From assembly GCA_035707805.1 (NCBI GenBank), contig DASSTS010000019.1:124001-188000 (forward strand): 64,000 nucleotides of DNA. Reading direction: 5' to 3'. The position numbers were made by a program, and so were the translations under genes. This DNA comes from Castellaniella sp035707805 (lineage in GTDB: Bacteria; Pseudomonadota; Gammaproteobacteria; Burkholderiales; Burkholderiaceae_B). Every line of letters begins with the position of its first letter. Positions within the stretch are counted from its first letter, which is position 1. Positions 25,117-34,796 of the stretch are shown here, in pieces. The notes below the pieces were generated by a model. That model searched no databases and had not been told where the DNA came from. It saw only the letters and a program-made list of their open reading frames with translations.

Positions 25117-26502
25117 TCAGTGGGCGCGGAAGGTGACGCGGTCCGGAACCGGCTTGAACGTGCCGAGACGGCTCCAGACGGGCATCATCAGGAAGAACGC
25201 CAGGTAAATGACCGTGCAGATCTGGCCCATGAGGGTGAAGGCGGGGGTCACGGGTTGCGTGCCCAGCCAGCCCAGGATCAGGAAGTCCACGATGAAGACA
25301 CCGTACAGGAACTTGTGCCACGACGGACGGTAGCGGATGGATTTCACCGGCGAGTGGTCCAGCCACGGCAGGAAGAACAGGATGACGACCGCGCCGCCCA
25401 TCGACACCACGCCCCAGAACTTCGCGTCCAGGGTCTTCATCAGGATGGCCACGACGATCAGGATCGCGGGCGTCACCAGGCGCCAGGCGCCCGAGAGCTT
25501 GCCCTTGGCGAACAGCGCCACGGCGGCGATCACGGCGCCGGCCGACAGGATCCAGGTGAAGTCGCTGGTGGTGGCCCGCAGCATGGTGTAGAACGGCGTG
25601 AAATACCAGACCGGCGCGATGTGCGGCGGGGTCTTCAGCGGATCGGCCGGGATGAAGTTGTTGTATTCCAGGAAATACCCGCCCATCTCGGGGCCGAAGA
25701 AGATGATGGCCGCGAACACGATCAGGAAGCCCGCCACGCCCACCACGTCATGCACCGAGTAGAAGGGGTGGAAGGGGATGCCGTCGACCGGACGGCCGTA
25801 CTTGTCCTTGGGACCTTGTTTGATCTCGACGCCGTCGGGATTGTTGGAGCCCACCTCGTGCAGCGCGATGATGTGCGCCACGACCAGGCCGATCAGCACC
25901 AGCGGGATCGCGATCACGTGGAACGAGAAGAAGCGGTTGAGCGTCGCGTCGGACACCACGTAGTCGCCGCGGATCCACAGCGACAGGTCGGGACCGATGA
26001 AGGGAATCGCCGAGAACAGGTTCACGATCACCTGGGCGCCCCAGTAGGACATCTGACCCCAAGGCAGCAGGTAGCCGAAGAAGGCCTCGGCCATCAGGCA
26101 CAGGAAGATGCCCACGCCGAAGATCCAGACGAGTTCGCGGGGCTTGCGGTAGGATCCGTAGAACAGGCCGCGCAGCATGTGCAGGTAGACCACGACGAAG
26201 AACATCGAGGCGCCCGTCGAGTGCATGTAGCGGATGAACCAGCCGCCCGGCACCTCGCGCATGATGTATTCCACGGACTCGAAGGCGAAGCGCGCATCGG
26301 GCTTGTAGTTCATCACCAGGAAGATCCCGGTGACGACCTGGATCACCAGCACCAGCAGGGCCAGCGAGCCAAAGAAATACCAGAAATTGAAATTCTTGGG
26401 AGCATAGTATTCGGACATATGCTCTTTGAACATCTTCGTCAGCGGGAAGCGGCGGTCCACCCAGCCCGTCAACCCGGTCGTCTCGACATTATTTTCGGCC
26501 AT
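25117..26502 (-). CDS. petB: Ubiquinol-cytochrome c reductase, cytochrome b
   Basis: A 461-residue integral subunit carrying the two b hemes and the quinol sites. Recognisable features are VTGIFLVMNYKPDARFAFESVEYIM, RYMHSTGASMFFVVVYLHMLRGLFYGS, LPWGQMSYWGAQV, HVIAIPLVLIGLVVAHIIALH and the Qo-site PEW-like region near EWYF, here IAPVWYFTPFYTMLRA. It is longer than cytochrome b6 and is a complete bacterial cytochrome b. Middle gene of petABC. Confidence 0.96.
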   Translation of the reverse strand: MAENNVETTGLTGWVDRRFPLTKMFKEHMSEYYAPKNFNFWYFFGSLALLVLVIQVVTGIFLVMNYKPDARFAFESVEYIMREVPGGWFIRYMHSTGASMFFVVVYLHMLRGLFYGSYRKPRELVWIFGVGIFLCLMAEAFFGYLLPWGQMSYWGAQVIVNLFSAIPFIGPDLSLWIRGDYVVSDATLNRFFSFHVIAIPLVLIGLVVAHIIALHEVGSNNPDGVEIKQGPKDKYGRPVDGIPFHPFYSVHDVVGVAGFLIVFAAIIFFGPEMGGYFLEYNNFIPADPLKTPPHIAPVWYFTPFYTMLRATTSDFTWILSAGAVIAAVALFAKGKLSGAWRLVTPAILIVVAILMKTLDAKFWGVVSMGGAVVILFFLPWLDHSPVKSIRYRPSWHKFLYGVFIVDFLILGWLGTQPVTPAFTLMGQICTVIYLAFFLMMPVWSRLGTFKPVPDRVTFRAH

Positions 26503-26546
26503 GAACGGCTCCTATCTGTATCACGAAAAGATGAACGGCGCGTTCA

Positions 26547-27194
26547 TCAGGCCTTGTTCGGGTATTCGTCCACCCCGATGACCACGTGCGACCCGTCGGG
26601 AGAAAACGCGTAGGGCGGGACCTCGAGGTTGTCCGGCGCGGGCTTGTTCTGGAACACGCGCCCGGCCAGGTCGAAGGTCGAACCGTGGCAGGGGCACAGC
26701 CAGCCGCCCGGCCAGTCGGAGGGCAGCCCCGGCTGGGCGCCCGTCTCGAAGTGCGCCGTGGGCGAGCAGCCCAGGTGCGTGCAGATGCCGATGCAGATGA
26801 AATATTCAGGCTTGCGCGAGCGGTATTCGTTCTTGGCCCATTCCGGCGTGAAGCCCGGACGGTCGGACTTGGGATCCGCGAGCTCGGCGTCGTGCTTGGG
26901 CAGGGCCTCGATCTCGGCCTTGGTGCGGCGCACGATCCAGACCGGCTTGCCGCGCCATTCGACCGTCATCATCTGGCCCTCGGGCAGCCCCGAGATGTCC
27001 GCCTCGACGGGAGCGCCGGCAGCCTTGGCCTTTTCGGAAGGAGCAAAGGACCCGACAAAGGGCACGGCGGTTGCGACACCCGCGACACCCCCCAGAGTAC
27101 AGGCCGATGCCACCCAGAAGCGGCGCGATGGGTCGGGGGGCAGGTTCGGGTCGACTGCGCCCTGCTCGTCGGACTGTGTCGGATTCTGACTCAT
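26547..27194 (-). CDS. petA: Ubiquinol-cytochrome c reductase, Rieske iron-sulfur subunit
   Basis: A 215-residue membrane-anchored [2Fe-2S] protein. A Tat-like N-terminus (SRRFWVASACTLGGVAGVATAVPFVG) anchors it. The two cluster motifs are CTHLGC and CPCHGS, each giving one Cys and one His ligand and the disulfide pair. First gene of the petABC operon; the promoter proposed at 27311-27338 lies about 115 bases upstream. Confidence 0.96.
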   Translation of the reverse strand: MSQNPTQSDEQGAVDPNLPPDPSRRFWVASACTLGGVAGVATAVPFVGSFAPSEKAKAAGAPVEADISGLPEGQMMTVEWRGKPVWIVRRTKAEIEALPKHDAELADPKSDRPGFTPEWAKNEYRSRKPEYFICIGICTHLGCSPTAHFETGAQPGLPSDWPGGWLCPCHGSTFDLAGRVFQNKPAPDNLEVPPYAFSPDGSHVVIGVDEYPNKA

Positions 27195-27310
27195 TTGTTA
27201 TCCCTGAAAGCCGCCCAGCGGGCGGAGCGTTTGACAATGATATGCATGCGCGAGGACAGCGGCGCCCGGGGAGCCTGAATTGCGCATTCCACGGGGGTCT
27301 TCAACCGCGT

Positions 27311-27338
27311 ATTATAGCGTTACGACCTGTGGGGTAAA
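27311..27338 (-). promoter_or_regulatory. Candidate promoter for petABC
   Basis: On the minus strand TATAAT (27316-27311) is preceded by TTTACC (27338-27333) with a 16-base spacer. This is the best sigma-70-like match near the bc1 genes. The -10 overlaps the region just upstream of mscL, so the two divergent genes share promoter DNA. Confidence 0.5.
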
Positions 27339-27357
27339 TGCTAAGGAGAAACACGAC

Positions 27358-27810
27358 ATGGCCGGAGCACGTGGTTTCATCAAGGAATTCCAGGAATTCG
27401 CCATCAAGGGCAACATGATGGATCTCGCCATCGGCGTCATCATCGGCGGCGCCTTCGGCAAGATCATCGATTCCATCGTCAACGACCTCGTCATGCCCGT
27501 CATCAACTTCATCCTCGGCGGACAGGTCAATTTCGACAACCTCTTCTGGGTCCTGCGCCTGCCCGAAGGCTATGCCGGCCCCATGACCGCCGCCGAACTC
27601 ACCAAGGCCGGCGCCGTGGTGTTCGCCTGGGGCCACTTCCTCACCATCTTCGTCAATTTCATCCTGCTGGCCCTGGTGGTTTTCATGCTGGTCAAGATGG
27701 TCAACAACGCCCGCCGCCGCTTCGAGGAACCCGCACCCGCCCCCGCCGCCCCCGAAACCCCCGAAAACATCCTGCTGCTGCGCGAAATCCGCGATTCCTT
27801 GAAGAAATAG
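27358..27810 (+). CDS. mscL: Large-conductance mechanosensitive channel
   Basis: A 150-residue inner-membrane channel that opens under high membrane tension to release solutes after hypo-osmotic shock. The N-terminal helix and TM1 (FIKEFQEFAIKGNMMDLAIGVIIGGAFGKIIDSIVNDLVMP) and TM2 (FLTIFVNFILLALVVFMLVKMVN) are canonical, followed by the cytoplasmic helix ENILLLREIRDSLKK. AAGGAG lies 10 bases before the ATG. The length is slightly above the usual 136 because of a Pro/Ala-rich linker. Confidence 0.97.
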   Translation: MAGARGFIKEFQEFAIKGNMMDLAIGVIIGGAFGKIIDSIVNDLVMPVINFILGGQVNFDNLFWVLRLPEGYAGPMTAAELTKAGAVVFAWGHFLTIFVNFILLALVVFMLVKMVNNARRRFEEPAPAPAAPETPENILLLREIRDSLKK

Positions 27811-27820
27811 GCAATCGTCA

Positions 27821-27925
27821 ATCGCCGGGGACTCAGGGCCGGGAGCACTGTTGGAGCCCCCGGGTCCACCCCCGGCGAAGCCGCCAAATAGCGACCTGTG
27901 CTCCCGGCCCTGAGCCCCCGACGAT
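27821..27925. repeat. Long near-perfect inverted repeat between mscL and the Nif3-family gene
   Basis: A 28-base left arm (27821-27848) and right arm (27898-27925) match at 26 of 28 positions around a 49-base middle. Both mismatches would be G-U pairs in RNA made from the minus strand, so that transcript could pair along the whole 28 bases. In plus-strand RNA they are A-C mismatches. The middle contains smaller GC-rich dyads. It may be a bidirectional transcription stop or a mobile palindromic element. Confidence 0.75.
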
Positions 27926-27934
27926 GAGCTCGTC

Positions 27935-27997
27935 CTAAAGCACCAGCAGAGCACCCTCACCAGCCCAGGCCTCTTTTCTAAAGCACCGCAGCGCAAC
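27935..27997. repeat. Short direct repeat beside the inverted repeat
   Basis: CTAAAGCACC occurs at 27935-27944 and again at 27978-27987, each followed by a similar (A)GCAGNGCA tail. It lies between the inverted repeat and the end of the Nif3-family gene. Together they fill the 190-base intergenic region, which has no coding sequence. Confidence 0.55.
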
Positions 27998-28000
27998 CAT

Positions 28001-28780
28001 TCAAACCGGATTATCAATATCCACAAACGTGCACCGCACCCCGAACTGCGCCTCGATCGCCGCCCCCAACGCCTGCACCCCATAACGCTCAGTCGCGTGA
28101 TGCCCCGCGCCGATATACGCCCGCCCCGTCTCTCGAGCCAGATGCACCGTAGGCTCGGAGATCTCTCCGCTGACATAACAGTCGGCCCCCGCCGCCAGCG
28201 CCGCCTCCATCATCCCCTGCGCCGCCCCCGTGCACCACGCCAGACACCGCACCGGCTGGTCCAGTTCCCCGATCACCGTCGGCTTGCGCCCCAGGCGCTG
28301 CGCCACGTCCGTCGCCAACTCGCCCACCGTGCAATCCCAGGCCGGCGTCCCCAGCCAGATCAGCTGATCCGGCCCGCAGCGCCGCGGCGTCCCGTCGGGC
28401 TGGATGTCCGGCGTCCAGTCCATCACCCGGGCCAGCTGCGCGTTGTTGCCCCATTCAGGATGCGCATCCAGCGGCAGATGATAGGCGAACAGATTGATCT
28501 CCCGCCCCAGCAGCGCCGACAGGCGCCGGTGCTTCGGGCCGCGGATGCAGGGATTTTCGTTTTTCCAGAACCACCCGTGGTGGACCAGGATCGCGTCCGC
28601 ATCATGGGCGATCGCCGCGTCGATCAGCGCCTGCGACGCCGTCACCCCCGTCACGATGTGGCCGATCGTCTCGCGCCCCTCGACCTGCAGGCCATTGGGG
28701 CAGTAGTCTTTGAATCGCTCGGGCTGCAGCGTGACGTTCAGCCAGCTTTCCAGGTCCGTGCGCGAAATCTGTGGTTTCAT
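28001..28780 (-). CDS. Nif3-like dinuclear metal-centre protein (YbgI/GTP cyclohydrolase type 2 family)
   Basis: A 259-residue protein of the Nif3 family, which forms toroidal hexamers with a two-metal site. Metal-binding motifs are visible: VHHGWFW (paired His) and GAGHHATERYG near the C-terminus, plus PNGLQVEG and YHLPLDAHPEWGNNAQLA. The biological reaction is not settled; some members hydrolyse GTP. The ATG at 28780 has AAGGA upstream. A longer frame from 28828 overlaps the divergent protease leader. The start regions of the two divergent genes are only about 75 bases apart. Confidence 0.92.
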   Translation of the reverse strand: MKPQISRTDLESWLNVTLQPERFKDYCPNGLQVEGRETIGHIVTGVTASQALIDAAIAHDADAILVHHGWFWKNENPCIRGPKHRRLSALLGREINLFAYHLPLDAHPEWGNNAQLARVMDWTPDIQPDGTPRRCGPDQLIWLGTPAWDCTVGELATDVAQRLGRKPTVIGELDQPVRCLAWCTGAAQGMMEAALAAGADCYVSGEISEPTVHLARETGRAYIGAGHHATERYGVQALGAAIEAQFGVRCTFVDIDNPV

Positions 28781-28854
28781 TGGAACATTGTCCTTCAGTG
28801 ATGAAAATGCGCGGCGGCGGCGCCGCAAAAAGACGACAACGGGGATCCGGTTCG

Positions 28855-30024
<1,170 letters not shown>

Positions 30025-30061
30025 GGGGCGGCGCCGGGCCGTCGCGGCCGCCGGCCGGGGT

Positions 30062-31084
30062 TCAGGAGCCCGACTGCGCCCGCAGCAGTTTGGCCGCCGC
30101 GATCGAGAAATACGTCAGGATCCCGTCGCCGCCGGCGCGCTTGAAGGCCAGGAGCGATTCCATCATGACCTTGTCGTGGTCCAGCCAGCCATTGGCGGCG
30201 GCCGCCTTGATCATGGCGTATTCGCCGCTGACCTGGTAGGCGTAGGTCGGCATCCCGAAGGCGTCCTTCACCTCGCGCAGCACGTCCAGGTAGGGCAGGC
30301 CCGGCTTGACCATCACCATGTCGGCGCCCTCGCGGATGTCGGCGGCGACCTCGCGCAGCGCCTCGAGGCGGTTGGCCGGATCCATCTGGTAGGTTGCCTT
30401 GTTGGACGCGCCCAGGTTGGCCGCCGACCCCACCGCGTCGCGGAAGGGGCCGTAGAACGCGCTGGCGTACTTGGCCGAGTAGGCCATGATCCGGGTATGG
30501 ATGCGGCCGCGCCCGTCCAGCGCCCGGCGCACCGCGCCGATGCGCCCGTCCATCATGTCGCTGGGGGCGACGATGTCCACGCCGGCCTCGGCGTGGGTCA
30601 GGGCCTGGCGCACCAGCATCGCCACCGTGGCCTCGTTCAGCAGCTGCCCGCCGTCGTCGATCAGGCCGTCCTGCCCGTGGCTGGTGTAGGGATCCAGGGC
30701 CACGTCGGTCAGCACGCCCAGTTCCGGGAAATGCTGCTTGAGCAGCGCCACCGTGCGCGGAATCAGGCCATCCGGATTGGCGGCCTCGATGCCGTCGGGC
30801 GTCTTCAGGTCCGGATCGATGTGCGGGAACAGCGCCAGCACCGGGATGCCCAGGGACAGGCATTCCTCGGCGGTGTGCAGCAGCGTGTCCGGGGAATGGC
30901 GCACCACGTCGGGCATGGACGCGACGGGCTCGCGGACGTTGCGGCCTTCCTGGACGAAGACCGGATAGATCAGGTCGTCGGCCGACAGGCGGTGCTCGCG
31001 CACCAGGCGGCGTGAAAAATCGTCGCGCCGGTTGCGGCGCAGGCGGGCGGTGGGGAAATCGACGGGGGGTAGGAAACGGGTCAT
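30062..31084 (-). CDS. hemB: Delta-aminolevulinic acid dehydratase (porphobilinogen synthase)
   Basis: A 340-residue enzyme condensing two 5-aminolevulinate molecules to porphobilinogen in heme synthesis. Schiff-base lysines lie in MAYSAKYASAFYGP and MVMVKPGLPYLD. The metal loop reads TDVALDPYTSHGQDG, with Asp and Ala in place of the Cys residues of zinc-dependent enzymes, so this is the Mg-dependent type. The start overlaps the engB stop (ATGA). Confidence 0.96.
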   Translation of the reverse strand: MTRFLPPVDFPTARLRRNRRDDFSRRLVREHRLSADDLIYPVFVQEGRNVREPVASMPDVVRHSPDTLLHTAEECLSLGIPVLALFPHIDPDLKTPDGIEAANPDGLIPRTVALLKQHFPELGVLTDVALDPYTSHGQDGLIDDGGQLLNEATVAMLVRQALTHAEAGVDIVAPSDMMDGRIGAVRRALDGRGRIHTRIMAYSAKYASAFYGPFRDAVGSAANLGASNKATYQMDPANRLEALREVAADIREGADMVMVKPGLPYLDVLREVKDAFGMPTYAYQVSGEYAMIKAAAANGWLDHDKVMMESLLAFKRAGGDGILTYFSIAAAKLLRAQSGS

Positions 31085-31704
31085 GGCACAACCTGCGGTG
31101 AAATCCAGTTTTCGATGTGGGCGGCGGCGTCTTCCAGCCCGAGGCGGTGGGTGGCGGAAAACGGCAGCGCGGTCAGCGTGCCGATCTCGGCCAGGTCCTT
31201 GCGTGCCTGGAATGCGGCCCGCACGCGCTGTCCGTAGGGCAGCTTGTCGGCCTTGGTCAGCAGGGCCAGCGTGGGCAGGCCCCGCAGGCCGATCCAGTGG
31301 GCCAGGCGCCGGTCCAGGTCGGTGACGCCTCGCCGGATGTCGATCAGCAGCACGACCCCGGCGAGGCTGGCGCGTTCGTGAAGATAGCCGCCCAGCACCT
31401 CGGCCCATTCGTCGCGGGACGCGCGGTCAACCGCGGCGTAGCCGTAGCCCGGCAGGTCCACCAGGAAACCCAGCCAGGCCTCGGGCTCGATCGGATCGGG
31501 AATCCCGAACAGGTTGATCAGGCGCGTGCGCCCGGGTGTCTTGCTGGAAAAGGCCAGCCGGCGCTGGTTGGTCAGCACGTTGATGGCCGACGATTTTCCG
31601 GAATTGGAACGGCCGACGAAACAGACTTCGGCGGTGGTGGGGGCGGGCAGCTGATCCAGGCGGGCGGCTGACACCGTGAAGCGGGCGCGATGTAGGAGTG
31701 ACAC
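31081..31704 (-). CDS. engB: Ribosome biogenesis GTPase EngB (YihA/YsxC)
   Basis: A 207-residue GTPase needed for large ribosomal subunit assembly. G1 is GRSNSGKSS, G3 DLPGYGYA, G4 TKADKL. I chose GTG at 31704, which gives the family-sized N-terminus VSLLHRARFTVSAARLDQLP; the frame open to 31893 would overlap the cytochrome c4 promoter and start. No strong ribosome site is seen before the GTG. Followed by, and overlapping, hemB. Confidence 0.93.
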   Translation of the reverse strand: MSLLHRARFTVSAARLDQLPAPTTAEVCFVGRSNSGKSSAINVLTNQRRLAFSSKTPGRTRLINLFGIPDPIEPEAWLGFLVDLPGYGYAAVDRASRDEWAEVLGGYLHERASLAGVVLLIDIRRGVTDLDRRLAHWIGLRGLPTLALLTKADKLPYGQRVRAAFQARKDLAEIGTLTALPFSATHRLGLEDAAAHIENWISPQVVP

Positions 31705-31750
31705 GGGGGTTCGGCCGGGGCCGCAAGGGTGCTGTCGACAAGCGCTATTG

Positions 31751-31756
31751 TATAAT
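31751..31756 (+). promoter_or_regulatory. Candidate -10 box for cytochrome c4
   Basis: A perfect TATAAT in TTGTATAATCC. The -35 region is poor. It leaves a leader of about 100 bases containing the GGCGCC-TGTC-GGCGCC hairpin before the ribosome site. Confidence 0.5.
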
Positions 31757-31864
31757 CCTCGCTTGTGTTTACTACGCCGGTCGTCCTGCGTCCGCTGCAA
31801 GGCGCGGCCCGGAGCCAAGAAAAAACGGCGCCTGTCGGCGCCCCGACCCAAACTCGAGGACCTC

Positions 31865-32554
31865 ATGAAGCGTGCGCTATCCAGTATGTTCATGGCCGGC
31901 AGCCTGATGCTTGCCGGCGCCCTGCCTGGCTTGACCCACGCTCAGGATGCGGCCAAGCCCGACGCCAAGGCGGGCGAGCAACTGTTCGTCAAGGGCGACA
32001 TGTCGCGCGGCGTGCTGGCCTGTGTCACCTGTCACGGCGAGGCCGGCAACAGCACGATTCCGGCCAATCCCAACCTGGCCGCCATGCCTCATGAATACCT
32101 CGCCAAGCAGCTCCACGACTTCGTGCCGCAAGGCGACAAGCGCGCCGTGCGCACCGGTCCCGACGGCGCGCCGTCCATCATGTCCACCATCGCGCCTTCG
32201 CTCACCGCCCAGGACATCCAGAACGTCGCCCTCTACCTGTCGCAGCAAAAGCTCGACTGGGACAAGGCCGGCACCGCCACCCACGAATCCACGATGGAAC
32301 GCGGCCAGCACATCTGGCGCGCCGGCATCGCCGATCGCAACGTGCCCGCCTGTGCCGCCTGCCACTCGGCCAACGGCGCCGGTCTGCCGGGCGAGTTCCC
32401 GCGGCTGGCCGGGCAGCATCCCGAATACATCCTCGAGCAGCTCAAGCTGTTCCGCTCCGGGGATCGCGCCAACAGCATCATGCACGACATCGCCAGCCGC
32501 ATGACCGATCCGGACCTGGCGGCCGTGGCCGATTTCGCGGCCGGGCTGCGCTGA
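31865..32554 (+). CDS. Cytochrome c4, diheme
   Basis: A 229-residue periplasmic or membrane-attached diheme cytochrome. The signal peptide ends near LPGLTHAQ. Two heme sites, CVTCHGEAGN and CAACHSANGAG, lie in tandem homologous domains, with distal Met candidates in AAMPHEYL and the MTDPDL region. It probably carries electrons from the bc1 complex to a terminal oxidase. GAGGACCTC precedes the ATG. The next genes make the machinery that attaches its heme. Confidence 0.95.
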   Translation: MKRALSSMFMAGSLMLAGALPGLTHAQDAAKPDAKAGEQLFVKGDMSRGVLACVTCHGEAGNSTIPANPNLAAMPHEYLAKQLHDFVPQGDKRAVRTGPDGAPSIMSTIAPSLTAQDIQNVALYLSQQKLDWDKAGTATHESTMERGQHIWRAGIADRNVPACAACHSANGAGLPGEFPRLAGQHPEYILEQLKLFRSGDRANSIMHDIASRMTDPDLAAVADFAAGLR

Positions 32555-32565
32555 TCGGCGGCCGG

Positions 32566-32597
32566 GCACGTCGGATGCGGCAGGGCTGCCGACGTGC
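32566..32597 (+). terminator. Hairpin just after cytochrome c4
   Basis: Perfect 9-bp arms GCACGTCGG and CCGACGTGC, with an inner GGCAG/CTGCC dyad, begin 12 bases after the stop. No T tract follows, so it may protect the 3' end or pause polymerase rather than terminate. Confidence 0.45.
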
Positions 32598-32697
32598 GGC
32601 CCTCCATCAGGCGGGGCCGGTCAATTCCCGGTTGCATCCAGGGTCTTGGGAGGGGTCCCGGATACTGCCGGTGTAAGGTTGAACTTTAAAATATCAC

Positions 32698-32730
32698 AAG
32701 GGGGGACGCGCAAGCGCGCCTCCCCTTTTT
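32698..32730 (+). terminator. Rho-independent terminator between cytochrome c4 and resB
   Basis: AAGGGGGGACGCGC pairs with GCGCGCCTCCCCTT around a two-base loop with one mismatch and one G-T pair, followed by TTTTT. It ends 17 bases before the resB GTG, so it could attenuate rather than fully separate the two genes. Confidence 0.7.
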
Positions 32731-32747
32731 CTTGAGTCGGACCAGCC

Positions 32748-34796
32748 GTGACGTCTTCTTCCAGTCCCCGGGTGCGGGGTGCGGACATCATCGAACTCTT
32801 GGGTTCGATGCGCTTCGCCATCAGCCTGCTGATGTTCATCTGCGTGGCCAGCCTGATCGGCACCGTGCTGCCGCAGAACCAGGCCGCCAACGCCTACATC
32901 GACCAGTTCGGGCCGTTCTGGTATGCGGTCTTCGACCAGTTCTCGATCTGGCACATCTACAACAGCCCGTGGTTCCTGACGATCATGGCCTTCCTGGTCG
33001 TGTCCACCACCTTGTGCGTGATGCGCAACACCCCCAAGATGCTGCGCGACATGCGCACCTTCCGGGAATACGTGCGCGGATCCAGCCTGAAGGCCTTCCA
33101 CCACAAGGTCGAGGTCGACAGCGCCCTGGATCCGGACCAGGCGGCGGCCCGCGTCGGCGAGCTGCTGCGCGCCCGCGGGTACCGGTTCCGCGTGCGCGCG
33201 GACGGCGACAGCCGCATGGTCGCCGCGAAAAAGGGCGCGGCCAACCGCCTGGGGTACATCTTTGCGCACGTGGCCATCGTCGTCATCCTGCTGGGCGGGC
33301 TGCTGGACAGCGAACTGCCCGTGCGCCTGCAGACCTGGCTGTTCGACAAGCAGCCCGTGATCGGCAACATGCTGATCTCCGACGTGCCCGAGTCCGGGCG
33401 CCTGTCGCCGCGCAACCCCAGCTTTCGCGCCAACATGCTGATCCCCGACGGCAAGCAGAGCAGCGTGGGCATCGTCACCTCGGGCCAGGGCGTGCTGCTG
33501 CAGCCGCTGCCTTTCTCCATCCGCCTGAAAAAGTTCTACGTCAAGTACTACGACACCGGCATGCCCAGCGATTTCCGCAGCGACGTGGTGGTGACCGACC
33601 TGGAGACCGGCAAATCCTTCGACCGCACCATCCAGGTGAACGAGCCGCTGCGCTACAAGGGCATCACCGTCTACCAGTCCAGTTTCGACGACGGCGGCAG
33701 CACCCTGCACCTGAAGGCCTGGCCCTTGTCCGGGACCGCCGGCCGTCCGATGGACCTGACGGGCAAGGTCGGCGGCAATGGGCGGCTGCCCGAGGCCCTG
33801 GGCGGGCAGACGGTCGACTACACCGGCCTGCGGGTCATCAATGTCGAAAACATGGGCGGCGGCGAGGATCCGCAGCCCACCGACCTGATCAAGGACGTCG
33901 CCGCGGTCACGGGCAGCGCCGCGCGGCCGCGCAACGACAACCTGCGCAACGTCGGCCCCAGCGTCCAGTACCGGCTGATCGGCTCCGACGGCCAGGCACA
34001 CGAATTCACCCAGTACATGCTGCCGGTGGCGATCGACGGCTTCCCCATGTTCCTGATGGGGATGCGCAACACCGAGGCCGAGCCCTATCGCTACCTGCGC
34101 ATCCCGGCCGACGACGAGGGCACGATGCGCGAGTTCATGCGGCTGCGGGCGGCGCTGGACGATCCTGCGCTGCGCGAAGAGGCCGCGCGCCGCTTCGCGG
34201 CCGGCAACGCCCCGGAGGGCGAGCAGCGCACGCTGATGTTCCAGGCGGCCCAGGGCGCCCTGCGCACGTTCTCGCAGCGTGGCTTCAACGGCATCATCGA
34301 TTCCGCGCCGCCGGACCAGCGCGAGAAGATCCTGAATTTCGCCGTCCCCATGATCCAGCTCAGCCTGCACGAGTTGCGCGGTCTGGTGCGGGCGCGCGAC
34401 CACATGCCGGCCCTGCCCGACAGCGGCCCGCGGGCCGAACACGAGGCGCAATGGCTGCGGCTGTCCGTGCTGGCGCTGGCCTCGCTGCCGGACTATCCCG
34501 CCCCGGTGGCCCTGCAGCTGTCCAGCTTCGACCAGGTCCAGGCCAGCGTCTTCCAGGTGGCCCGCAGCCCGGGCAAGAACACCGTCTATCTCGGTTGCCT
34601 TCTGCTGGTGCTGGGGGTATTTTCGATGTTCTACATCCGCGAACGGCGGATCTGGGTCTGGATCCGGCCGCAAGGCGCCGGCAGCGCCTGGCTGGCCGCC
34701 ATGACCACGCAGCGGCGCAACCTGGATTTCAACCACGAATTTGAGCGGCTGCGCGATGCCTTGCGCGGCCTCGGAGGTTCCCATCATGACAAGTGA
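32748..34796 (+). CDS. resB: Cytochrome c biogenesis protein ResB (Ccs1)
   Basis: A 682-residue membrane protein of the system II cytochrome c maturation complex, which with CcsB carries heme across the membrane and attaches it to apocytochromes. N-terminal spans (MRFAISLLMFICVASLIGTVLPQNQ; WFLTIMAFLVVSTTLCVM; FAHVAIVVILLGGLLDS) precede a large periplasmic domain and a last span (VYLGCLLLVLGVFSMFYIRERRIWVWI). The GTG start at 32748 comes before the conserved ELLGSMRFAISLL; no strong ribosome site is seen. It overlaps ccsB by 11 bases. Confidence 0.95.
   Translation: MTSSSSPRVRGADIIELLGSMRFAISLLMFICVASLIGTVLPQNQAANAYIDQFGPFWYAVFDQFSIWHIYNSPWFLTIMAFLVVSTTLCVMRNTPKMLRDMRTFREYVRGSSLKAFHHKVEVDSALDPDQAAARVGELLRARGYRFRVRADGDSRMVAAKKGAANRLGYIFAHVAIVVILLGGLLDSELPVRLQTWLFDKQPVIGNMLISDVPESGRLSPRNPSFRANMLIPDGKQSSVGIVTSGQGVLLQPLPFSIRLKKFYVKYYDTGMPSDFRSDVVVTDLETGKSFDRTIQVNEPLRYKGITVYQSSFDDGGSTLHLKAWPLSGTAGRPMDLTGKVGGNGRLPEALGGQTVDYTGLRVINVENMGGGEDPQPTDLIKDVAAVTGSAARPRNDNLRNVGPSVQYRLIGSDGQAHEFTQYMLPVAIDGFPMFLMGMRNTEAEPYRYLRIPADDEGTMREFMRLRAALDDPALREEAARRFAAGNAPEGEQRTLMFQAAQGALRTFSQRGFNGIIDSAPPDQREKILNFAVPMIQLSLHELRGLVRARDHMPALPDSGPRAEHEAQWLRLSVLALASLPDYPAPVALQLSSFDQVQASVFQVARSPGKNTVYLGCLLLVLGVFSMFYIRERRIWVWIRPQGAGSAWLAAMTTQRRNLDFNHEFERLRDALRGLGGSHHDK

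Noticed and set aside
31705..31893. N-terminal extension of EngB
   Set aside because: It would cover the cytochrome c4 promoter and start. Family length and N-terminus fit the GTG at 31704.
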